Shown in pieces: positions 37,401 to 47,462 of a stretch of 64,000 nucleotides of DNA. The DNA is taken from positions 35,267 through 99,266 of the forward strand of contig BAAFSQ010000005.1 in the NCBI GenBank assembly GCA_054661495.1. Reading direction: 5' to 3'. The notes under the pieces were generated by a model, which did not search any database, was not told the origin of the DNA, and saw nothing but the letters and a program-made list of their open reading frames with translations. The DNA is from Zygophlyctis sp. KS116. Its lineage: Eukaryota > Chytridiomycota. Positions within the stretch are counted from its first letter, which is position 1. Each line of letters opens with the position of its first letter. Both the position numbers and the translations under genes were made by a program.

Positions 37401-37491
37401 TAAATGGACAAGACTCAAGTCTGTTAAAATTGTGGCACATATGGCTGCGAAAAGTTGCGTGAGTCTTTGGGATGGTTTTGTCTTGGTATAG
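34409..37491 (+). CDS. Bifunctional Golgi glycosyltransferase: GT32-like plus GT12/GT2-like domains
   Basis: Three exons (introns 34557-34588 and 35083-35109) give 1007 residues. A type II signal anchor (WFHILPVIVSFACMAGWGW) places the enzyme in the Golgi lumen. Domain 1 resembles DXD sugar transferases and alpha-1,4-Gal/GlcNAc transferases: PKIFLLWTTLPGTF, HITDYVRFCLLYKNGGIYSD followed by FD, and NQVGPMAVTKAF. A beta-rich spacer (about residues 330-480) follows. Domain 2 resembles beta-1,4-GalNAc transferases (B4GALNT): VIVKTFGRMDKVFELV, DIGLSAGRNRMIEKV, FLTLDDDFMCD (DDD metal motif), VDFVPNIFVGRTALF and GEHEDFFLRAKAM. A fibronectin-like and a second beta domain end the chain. Such a tandem fusion is unusual. 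The last 20 bases overlap the start of the next gene on the same strand. Confidence 0.85.
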
Positions 37492-39033
37492 TAAACAATG
37501 CAATAAATTATATCATTCCCTTGTAAGACGTTCCGATCTCAGAGCCTTGATCCCTGAAGATTTAATGTTTTTCCGTTCAGTGATTGGACAAGATCATGTT
37601 TTAAGTCAAGATCTAGAAGGATTCAACACTGACTGGACTGGAAAATACACTGGAAAATCATCCTGTGTTTTAAGGCCAAGAAACAAGTTTCAAATCTCTC
37701 AGATTCTCAAGTATTGCTCAGATCAGAGATTAGCAGTAGTGACGCAATCAGGAAACAGTGGGCTTGTGGGGGGATCTGTTCCCCTTTTTGATGAAATTAT
37801 TCTATCAATGACTAGAATGAATTCTATTTTAGGAGTAGATCAAGTAGCTGGGATTGTTGATGCTGAAGCTGGATGTATTTTGGAAAATATTGATTCTCAT
37901 CTTAAACAAGTTGGGTTTATGATGCCTATAGGTATGATGCATTTAATAAGTTTTTAGATTTAGGATCAAAGGGATCTTGCTTAATTGGAGGGAATATTGC
38001 CACTAATGCTGGAGGATTGAGATTAATAAGGTAAAATATGAATTCGCCTACGTGTTAGATATGGTGGATTGCACGGGACTGTCTTGTCATTAGAAGTGGT
38101 TTTGCCTTCAGGAGAGATTTTGGAGCTAGGTATGTTTTGGGATTTAGTTTATATTCAGGAAAACCTCTTCGGAAAGATAATACAGGCTACGATCTGAAAC
38201 ATTTGTTTATAGGTTCTGAAGGGACTTTGGGAGTAATTACAAGAGCTTCGATTTTGATTCCTAAAAAGCCAAAATCTGTTCAAGTTGCATTATTGGCCGT
38301 TTCTGATTTTGAAAATACTTTATCAGCTCTCAGGCTGGCAAAGAGTGAGTTGGGGGAAATTCTTTCTGCTTTTGAATTTTTTGATTCTACTTCTCTTAAT
38401 TTAGTAATGAAACATATTCCAAATGTTCGAAATATTTTGGAGGAAAAATCTCCTTTTTATGTTTTAATAGAAACTGCTGGATCAGATGCTGATCATGACT
38501 CTGAAAAACTATCAAGGTTTTTGGAAAAACTAATGGAAAATAATATAGTCTATGATGGATCTTTAGCACAAGATGAATCTCAGGCATCTCTTATGTGGTC
38601 TCTACGTGAAAGCATATCTCAGGCATGTAGTACTCAAGGAGGAAATCATAAGTATGATATTTCAGTCCCAATTAAAAATTTCTATCAGATAGTTGATGAT
38701 GTCAAAACCAATTTACAGAGCTTGGACTTGTATCATCCAGTAGAAGAAAAATTAATTACTCATATTGCAGCATTTGGTCATTTAGGAGACGGAAATGTTC
38801 ATTTAAACATTATGGCAAAAGAGAGAACACCAGAATTGGAAGCTCAATTGAATAATATCATTTTTAATGAAATTGTAGAAGTGAATGGATCAATTTCTGC
38901 AGAGCATGGGATTGGATTACAAAAGTCTGGGCGTCTACATTTAGCAAAGTCTCCTCAAGTGATTAAACTGATGAAGAGTGTGAAGGATATGATAGATCCG
39001 CATGCTATAATGAATCCATACAAGATGTTTTGA
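37472..39033 (+). CDS. D2HGDH: D-2-hydroxyglutarate dehydrogenase, mitochondrial FAD enzyme
   Basis: Four exons (introns 37932-37957, 38031-38058, 38130-38158) give 492 residues. The FAD-binding domain is clear: [92 protein letters not shown]. The C-terminal cap has the metal and substrate motifs [15 protein letters not shown] and [14 protein letters not shown], ending MNPYKMF. It oxidises D-2-hydroxyglutarate to 2-oxoglutarate. The family includes D-lactate dehydrogenases, but the KGSC and DNTGYDLK wording matches D2HGDH. The N-terminal 20 residues (basic, aromatic) may be a matrix presequence. The ATG lies inside the last codons of the glycosyltransferase gene in another frame. Confidence 0.93.
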
Positions 39034-39100
39034 TATTGAATCTATTATAATATATCTACTAAATACATAAATAACGCGCATATTCGCAAATTCGCGTGTC

Positions 39101-40733
39101 ATGTTTGAGTCTCCGCTATTAAGCAAACAATCAACTCTGGGAGTCTTTGAGCTAGATTTGTCATCATGGCGATTAGAACAGGAGCTAAAGCACAGCTCAG
39201 ATTTATCCAGCGTCAAACCAAATCCAATATGGGTCATCAACAATTCAAGAGATGGGAGATTTATTGCCTCGGGCGGACATGATGGATCAGTCAAGAGTAA
39301 TATTGTTTAGTTAACTCAAGTTTGGACTCTAACATCCGATCCTCTAAATCCAAAAACAAAAAACTTTATTCGGCAACGATCAGCAACCACAGAAGATTTA
39401 AAACTCCCAAGAGGGAAAAGTACTAAATATGAATATGGACAATGTATATTTGATCCTTTTCCTCTTCATCAGTATTATGGTCATTTGGGTGCGATCACTG
39501 ATCTCTCTTGGTCTTTTTCCCACTATTTTTTGCTTTCGGCTTCATTGGATCAGACAGTCCGTCTATGGAATATTAGTAATACTCAATGCTTGTGTGTAAT
39601 ACTTTTTGCAATAACTCCAGGTTTTTTATCACGCAGATATCGTGTCATCAGTCAAATTTCATCCGACAGAGCATCATTTATTTCTATCTGGCGCATTTGA
39701 TGGAAGGATCAGATTATGGAGTATTTTAGAGAAAAAAGTGATGCATTGGAATCAAGTGCCTAATAATTCTATAACTGCAGTAGAAATCACTCCAGATGGT
39801 AACACAGCCATGGCTGGGACTGTAAAAGGGGATATTTTGTTTTATGAATTACCGGCTCTTAAATATGACACTGAAATCACTATTACGCCTCCTTTCCGTG
39901 CTTTGAGACTGGGACATTCTAGGACTCAATACAAAATTAATGGAATTCAATCTTATTTCGATCAATCTTCTAGAGAAATTATGATGATGATTAATTCTAC
40001 AGACTCTAAAATTCGCATATATCAGATTCGGGATAAGTCGCTTTATAAATCATTCAAAGGGCATATATGCCAAACATCATTATTTAGACCAAATATATCG
40101 GAAAATGGAAGGATTTTACTTTCTCCCTCTGAAGATAAATCGATTTGTTTCTGGAAAGATTCAGAAGAAAATTTGGACTTTTCATTAAGCTCGTCACAAA
40201 TATCAAAGCAAGCAACTACGATGGATCGATTAACTGTTGATGAACAAGTTTTGTGCGCTCAATTCGCTTCATCAAAAATTTACTATTGGAAAAATAGCTT
40301 CAATAACACATTTACCACAGAAAAAGCAGTTCAGGGAGACATGAATGAACCTTTGGTATTAATAGTGTCAGATGTTGCTGGTAGAATATGCATTTATAAG
40401 AATGAAGCATCTTCTGCGGCCCTCACTGTTCGATCATTCAAAGATGTGGCTATTTCTCCTCAACTCATGATGCAAATAAGAAAGACTTCATCACCAAATA
40501 TGATGCAAAAGCCTCATGGTGAAAAGTCAAACAGCTCCCGTACACGTGAGGTGAGGATACCGGAAATTAACGTAGTACCTTCCGAATCACCGGCAATCAT
40601 CAGTGTAGAGCCTCGAAAGCAAACTCCATCGTCACTTTTGAACTTTCACTCTCAAAAGAACCGATTCTATTCACCTAGCTCTTCTCAACAGGAAATCATA
40701 GCTGATCATAAAGAAAATCTCGACGCACAATAA
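39101..40733 (+). CDS. WDR44-like WD40 protein
   Basis: Three exons (introns 39297-39320 and 39596-39620) encode 527 residues. Seven WD blades with WDR44-type wording: PIWVINNSRDGRFIASGGHD, YGHLGAITDLSWSFSHYFLL, SASLDQTVRLWNIS, SSVKFHPTEHHLFLSGAFDG, RIRLWSILEKKVMHWNQVP, AVEITPDGNTAMAGTVKGD and SPSEDKSICFWKD. A disordered Ser/Pro tail of about 110 residues follows. Human WDR44 binds Rab11 on recycling endosomes; fungal relatives of this group are poorly characterised. The next gene starts only 11 bp after the stop. Confidence 0.85.
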
Positions 40734-40744
40734 TTTTTCTTAAA

Positions 40745-42998
40745 ATGCCATCTAATATATCTAGATATATCAAATCTTTGATTATTATTATCGGGATTTT
40801 AACTCTATTCAATTTAACTCTTTTACAATCGATGTACCATATATCACGCGAAATTATTCCACCTATGGCCAAAATAATTCCTGAATATTTCACGGTCCAA
40901 AATATAACATTTACCGATAACTACACATGGTTGAAGAACTATTCCAATTTAGAAGTTAGGGAATATCTGCGGGCTGAAAAAGAATATAGCGGGCTAGTGC
41001 TTTCACAATACAAAAATCTACAGATCCAAATTAAAAAAGAATTAGATCAAATTCAGGATCTGGATAAGATTGACATATGGGAATATGGATCATGGCTTTA
41101 TTATACTATTCAGCCGCCCAATATGTACCCCCGTTATTATAGACAACTTCGGACTAGCTGTGGTTTTGCCCGGCATTCAACAGATGAGCTAGTAATTGAC
41201 TATAATTCTTTGATAGCTCCAAATGAAGCATATTTTATGGCTGGAATTTTTGAAATCTCTTCTGATGGAAATTTATTGGCATTAGGTTATGATCTAAAAG
41301 GCAATGAGGAGTTTCTGATAAGAATTTGGGATTTGGAAAAGAAAAAAGAAATACAAATCCCCCAAATATATACATACTATTCAGTTCGATGGTTTAAAAT
41401 TGATAATCGAGTTTGGTTATATTATAACGTTGTTGATAGTGGAATCCCTAGGATCATTCGAAGAATTTGTGTTGAAAACTGCTTGAATGCCCAGAAAATA
41501 GAACCGGTATATGTAGAGTCTGATTTATCGATGACGACTGAATTAAAGCTATCGGCAGATCTAAATTATCTGTTTATTAAGGTAATTTTTAATTTTTGAA
41601 ATTTAGTGTAGTGGCCAGATATCATCGGAATATTTGCTAGTACTAAAAAATAGCGCTCTGGTTCTTTTGATTCGAGATTCCAATGTAAATTATGATGTAG
41701 AACATCATAATGATTCCTTTATTTTAAGAGTCAATAGTGCTCCGTACATCAATTACCACATCATTCAGATTCCCGTTAAAACGTTACTAAAAACTTTGGG
41801 CACTATTTCGATTCGGGATGTAGACTATTTAAATCCCATCACTCTATATGAAAATCCCTCAGAATTCATTGAATTGCACGAAGTGTTTGAGAAATGCCTT
41901 GTTTTATGGATTAGAAAGGAGGGCCTCCGTGAAATTATAGTTATAGATATAACAGTCAAATCTTCACCTCACAGAATTTCTTTTAGGATTGCTAATGATA
42001 TATCCAGTGAATCGTATGCGGTTTTTCCTGGAACGATTGATGATATGGAATCTCGGCTTTATAGATCTTTCAACTCTAACTGCCTAATTTTTACTAATTC
42101 TTCTTATTCTAAACAGCCTGCAACGTATTGGTATAGTTTTGAATCTAGAAAAATATTTGCGCAAAACGAGCAAAAGGTCCTCGATAAGTATTTGGAAAAA
42201 AGGCTATGGATAAATTCATCATCATCAAATCTTAAAATTCCAGTATCTATTATTCTATTGAAAAATTTATCCGGACAGTCCCTTCCGACTGTTGTGAATG
42301 CTTATGGTAGCTACGGCACCTTTAAAGATCCAATATTTAATTCGGATTTATTTCCGCTGCTCAATAGGGGTATGGTATTTGCTTTATGCCATCCACGGTA
42401 ATTGTTTTAAGCTGATTGCAGAGGTGATGGTGATCTTGGAGCTGAATGGTATTTAGACGGTAAATATGAAAGGAAGATCAATACCTTCAGAGATACGCAA
42501 GATTGTATTGATGGGCTTATCGAACTTAAGATAGCGTCTATGGGGAAAGTATCACTGTTTGCGCGTAGTGCAGGTGGACTTATTGCCGGTAATGCTATAA
42601 ATCACCCTAAAAACGTATCGGCTGTGGTAGCACAGGTACCTTTTATTGATCCTATTGGTGATTTAATCGACGAAAAAGTTCCATGGACCGTTTACGAATA
42701 TTTTGAATGGGGCAATCCAACAAAAAGTAAATCGGTTCTTTCTGCGATGATTGATTATTCTCCATACCATAATATTAAACCCAGAGAATATCCGGCTATT
42801 ATGATCACTGCAGGAATTCAAGATTCGAGAGTCCCATTTTGGGAGCCAGCCAAGTTCGTGGCAAAACTCAGGGCTTCAAACTCTTCAACAAAAAATTTAA
42901 TTTTAAAGGTGAATGACGAAGGACACTTTTCAAGTTCAAAGAATGAGCTAATTGAAATTTACTCTTTTTTATTGTTCCACACTGGTCATGATCATTAA
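40745..42998 (+). CDS. Membrane-anchored S9A prolyl-oligopeptidase/oligopeptidase-B-like peptidase
   Basis: Three exons (introns 41582-41606 and 42398-42421) encode 734 residues. An N-terminal signal anchor (SLIIIIGILTLFNLTLL) precedes the seven-bladed propeller (TWLKNYSNLEVREYLRAE, then EFLIRIWDLEKKKEIQIP). The alpha/beta-hydrolase domain has GDGDLGAEWYLDGK, the nucleophile in ARSAGG, the Asp in GIQDSRVPFWEPAKFV and the His in NDEGHF, so the Ser-Asp-His triad is intact. The WEPAKFVAKLR wording matches oligopeptidase B, which cleaves small peptides after basic residues. The membrane anchor is unusual because oligopeptidase B is normally cytosolic. The stop codon directly abuts the stop of the convergent PDE gene. 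Confidence 0.9.
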
Positions 42999-44539
42999 CT
43001 ATGCCCCAGACGATTTAGCTTTGTCTAAAAGCCCCTGATAATATTTTTGTGCATTTCTGATCGGTTGAATGATGGCTTCTTCCATATTTGGTAAAACCTT
43101 TGATAGTGTTTCATACAATGGGATCATGACAAACCCTATAAAACCAACTTTAAGTCATAACTAATGTAATTTACCCTGGGCACTAGGTTTAGTCACCTTT
43201 TGTCTATCCATAAAAGGAGCAGTAGGAAGTCCTTCGGACTTTTCCTTATCCGATTGAGTAAAAAATTCCTCTAAAAGATTATCCACCCACGAATCTGCCA
43301 CTGAATTCGGTCTTACTTCATTGCTAATATCTGAGCATTTTATAATCATCTGTAAGAGTATGGTCTTGTGATTTAGATCTTCATAACTAAAAGTATCAAT
43401 GTATGATTTGAATTTAGCGATTATTTCCCCATGTTTAGCCATATCAGTTGATAAAATACATGTGATAATGAGTTTTCTAGCTTCCTTGAAATCTGAGACA
43501 CTAAGTCCCGAGAGTATATTAGTTTCTTGTTTTTTCAGAATCATAAATAGCATTGCCGCATGATGATTTTCTAAAGGAGAAGAATCATTATATATGATAG
43601 CCAAGTCTGTCACTGCATTAACTTGATACGCATTATTTGTACCCGGATGATCTAAATCATGCTATCTTTTATAAAAACTTTACTTACTCCAATGCATGAT
43701 ATAGTTAAAACCAAAAGATCTAAAGGTGTTAATTTGAATCTCGCCCCAGTCACATTGATAATTGAATACATCTAAGAGTATTAATTTTTTTAGACTATAC
43801 CATTTGAGTTACACAAAAACAATGCCTAAAATTATGAAACGGATTTGGATTATAAGAGCGTTTTACAGCTGCTAAAAATCTGATCAATGTTGGTCTATCA
43901 ATTTGAAAAGTATCTAAAAGCCCAAGGTCCTTAAACATTTCCAAAATTATATAAATCAGTTCATTATCCTTGTACTTCCAGACATCAAAAGTTGGTTTTT
44001 GAATTTCTTCCAAAATCTCTGGTTTGACATAATATGAAGGAATATGTTCTTCCTTTTCAATCTTTGGAGTATGTTCCAGTACAACTTTTTTATCTTTTCC
44101 AAGATATGCATTATTAAATGCGTCCAATTGCTTCCTTTAAATTTTAAATAAATTACTTCTATTTTTGCCTTTACAGACATTAAATTCTTTTTAATCTCAT
44201 GAATTTCCTCTATGGCGTTTTTCCCCAATTTTAACGACTCTACAGACGATGAGAGATTCATTGACTCTCCTTGCTTTACTGTTCATTAATAAAATGCATT
44301 GATAAAATACCCTTTTTTAGTCTTAGAGAGTATGGTTCTTCGGACGGCGGTATGTGCGGCCCAATCGGAATAAAGATTCCATCCGATTTGTATAACTTTA
44401 TGACATAATACTCTCGATCGACTTCAGCGACATCAAGCAAAGCCCAAAATGCACTCATTACTTCTGAAGTAGAAGAATTTGGAGAGATCTCAAGCCTTTT
44501 GAGGTCCTTGCCATCAATCAGGAGACTCACAATTGTCAT
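42999..44539 (-). CDS. PDE9-type 3',5'-cyclic-nucleotide phosphodiesterase
   Basis: Six exons (introns 43148-43174, 43662-43687, 43772-43800, 44131-44156, 44279-44310) give 466 residues. The N-terminal 75 residues match the small beta domain before PDE9 (DGKDLKRLEIS, PIGPHIPPSEEPYSLRL). A coiled segment leads to the catalytic domain: PTFDVWKYKDNELIYIILEM, PFHNFRHCFCVTQM, the HD motif GHDLDHPGTNN, SPLENHHAAMLF, STDMAKHGEI, KCSDISNEVRP and the invariant Gln in PSAQVGFIGFVMIP. All metal-binding His/Asp are present. PDE9 enzymes are cGMP-selective, so cGMP is the likely substrate. Class I PDE2-type enzymes are common in fungi; this PDE9 kind is more animal-like, consistent with an early-diverging zoosporic lineage. 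Confidence 0.93.
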
Positions 44540-44677
44540 AATTCTTTTTGTTTACGGAAAATTAATTTAGCCTTGAATAGATAAAGAATTCGGACACTGT
44601 GACGTCAGATCTAGCATGGCTCTTTCAGTCTTTTGGACCAGAGGTTTATGTGTATAGTGTAGGAGTACTTGCAACGG

Positions 44678-47458
44678 ATGAAAGTTACATTCAAGATAAA
44701 CTCTGTTTTATCCAAGGAGCAGGTCAATTATCCAAAGAAAACTAGAAATCTATTATCTAGACTTGCTGTTGCAAAGGACGAAAGAAGGCCGACAGAGCTA
44801 TCAAGGATTTACGCAGAGTTGGGAGACTTGTTTCTTGAAACGGAAGATTGGGCAAAGACTATTGAATTTTCTAGGGAAGAAATATCAAACGCTGAATTAT
44901 TACCGTTGTCCGAAAAGGTTAATAGTCTGTTGAGGGCGAATTATCGGCTTGGAATCGCGTGTAGAGAGTTGGAAGAATATGATTTGGCAATCAGGTTTTT
45001 AGCAATTTTATTTAATCATTTCTAGATATCAAAAGGAGCAGTTTAAAATTGCTTCGAAAATGGATGATCTTCAGGAAAAGACTGATGCGCTTTTTCAATT
45101 GGGTGTTTCTTTTATTGCAAAAGGAGAATCAAATCATGGGACTAGAGAAGATTTTCTAACTGCAATTGATAATCTTAAAAAGGCTGAAAGAAATTCAAAG
45201 CAGTTACTAGGTAATGGACTGTTATTCATTTTAGATTTAAATCCTGTAGATAGGGAGGCTTATAGAGCTCAAATCTATATGAATATTGGGGTTGCGACAA
45301 TGAATATGAAAGATCCAGATAATGCAATTCAGTTTATTGAATACGCCAAGAAAATATTTATTAGAGGAGGTGATAAAGTACAAGAAGCTCAATCATATGC
45401 GAATTTAGCAATTTGTTATGATCAAAAGAATGATACGCGGAAAGCTATAGAGGTGAATCTCTTTAGTAATAAAAATTTAGCTAAATAGATGTGAAAATGC
45501 CATTTATGAACAAATTGCAGACGTGCAAGGGATCAGTAATGCTTTGCGGGACTTGGGATTAAGATGTGAAAAGATTGGTCTATTTTTAGATGCAAGAACT
45601 GCTTACAAAAAAATTATTGGTATTAAATTGTCAGTTAATTGAAAGAGAATCATCAGCTCAATAATGAATTCAATAAAAAAGAAGAAATAGAATGGGCACA
45701 GGTTTTTCTCGAGGCTTTTTATAAATAGGGTGCAATCAAACAATTAGATGAAAAGGAGCAAAAGGCTGCGCAAATCAAGGATCTCGATGATCAAATTGCA
45801 AAGGCACATAAAAGTGAAAATACTCGTGAAGAATTTAGATTTAGGGGCCAAAGGGGAATTATTTATATGTAGTGACAACTTATTTCTCAATCACACAGGT
45901 TTATTAATCATCCAAAAAAGGCTCTATTTGATTTTGAATGGCAGCGCATGATTGCTGCAAAGTTACAAATGAATCAAGAGTCAACCATAAATGTCTTAAA
46001 ATCTTTATCAAAAGCATATCACATGGATGGTCAAAATGATGAATCTCTAAAATGTTTTCGTGAATTACTTCGAGATATGGGAGTTTCAGACGTGGAGGAG
46101 AAATTAGAAATCATCTCTAAAATAGGACCTATACTGCAGCTTACATCTCCCGTACTTAGTTTTAAATAATATTTAGCCATATTCCCAGTTAGAAAGACAT
46201 TTTACTGAATACTTTAACTTGGCCGAACAACTATCTAAATTGCCTCATCAACGCCAGGCATTACTAGGCCTTATTGAAGTCAATCAAAAGCATGGGTACA
46301 ATGACAAATGTCGTATCCAAAAAGCACAGTTGGAGCGTATTGATGGTTTGCTGAAAAAATCAAATTTAGAAACCTTGTCTGTAACACAATATTTCTAATA
46401 GTAGGATGCTGGATCTATAGATTCGGATCTTTTTGCTGAAGATCTGCTCGATGCGGTAGAACCATCGAATGTATCTTTTTGATATTAACAAAAAGTCGTT
46501 TTTTATGAATAGTAAAGAAAACATTATCCTATCGGAAGCGTCATCTCCTCCCGTCAAAGCCAGGAAGAGAGCTGCGTTTAATTTTCTACAGTCCTCACAA
46601 GACTTAGAACCCCACGGGAAAAAGGTAAATATTTTCGTTGATATTAATCGTCAAGGAAAATATGATGAGTGCAAAAAATAAGTTGCTAAGGAAATCAGAG
46701 CTCAATCATTTACAGGTAGATTCGGATATTTCAGAGTTTTCAAATAAGCAGATTGGTTCTCCTGTACGATCAGAAGTGACATCTGAAAAGGAAAAAAGAA
46801 AGGCACATTTAGATTATATCAAAAACAAAAAAAGGTTGCGGAAAAGGTATTTCAAAAATGATTGATTTGTGATAGAAATTTAGTTATGTCATCAAGCCCT
46901 TCGATAACTGAATCAAACCCTCAAATTATCGTTTCGGATGATATATCTGAAAAGTAAACAATTGCGCTTTAACGTACTTAGTAGCCCATCAGCTTTAGAT
47001 GACCGAAAAGCAACAGATTCTTCACAGGCATTCAAAACCGTATTTGAGGAAAATGATTTATTTTTTCCTTGTGTAAATAGCATAGCAAAAGATGATATAG
47101 ACCCGTTAGGATCTGCCAGAGTTGGTCCTAAGGTGAGAATTTTTATATAATCAATAGCACAAAATAAGAGTAACCGTTAAGAATCCTCAGGATGAAGAGG
47201 AAACGTTTGCAATACCGTGTGCATCTGGACCTACAGGAACTCCGAAGACTGTAAGATGGCTTATTGATGAGACATCTCGGAGATACAAAAACCTGTACAA
47301 AATTAAGGTATCATTAGGTGTACTTATTTCTGTAGCCTCCAATACTCAAACTAGTTGCAAGAGACGATCACACAAAAGAATCAGAAACTTTATTTGCTAC
47401 CGATTTATTGGCTGATGTACTTGAACATACTCAGAAAATTTATGCAATTTTGAAATAG
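44678..47458 (+). CDS. TONSL: Tonsoku-like (TONSL/BRU1-related) TPR protein with C-terminal ubiquitin-like domain
   Basis: Fifteen exons join in one frame to 799 residues; introns are 44995-45025, 45211-45234, 45453-45480, 45620-45645, 45702-45728, 45869-45898, 46152-46176, 46381-46404, 46471-46495, 46625-46655, 46847-46875, 46954-46981, 47133-47157 and 47308-47335. The first 500 residues are TPR-like (LSRIYAELGDLFLETEDW, YRLGIACRELEEYDLAIR, AQSYANLAICYDQKNDTRKA). A basic, Ser-rich disordered region follows (SSPPVKARKRAAFNFLQ). The last 90 residues resemble the TONSL ubiquitin-like domain (HKIRVTVKNPQDEEETF, VRWLIDETSRRYKNL, TDLLADVLEHTQKIYAIL). In animals and plants TONSL has an ankyrin domain that reads unmethylated histone H4 and C-terminal leucine-rich repeats that bind MMS22L; I see neither here. 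Role at damaged forks is therefore only inferred. Two introns are frame-neutral. Confidence 0.75.
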
Positions 47459-47462
47459 GCCG

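Noticed and set aside
43136-43174. 39-nt intron in the PDE gene
   Set aside because: It would delete four conserved residues; ending the intron at AAG (43148-43174, 27 nt) restores the VGFIGFVMIP block typical of PDE9.
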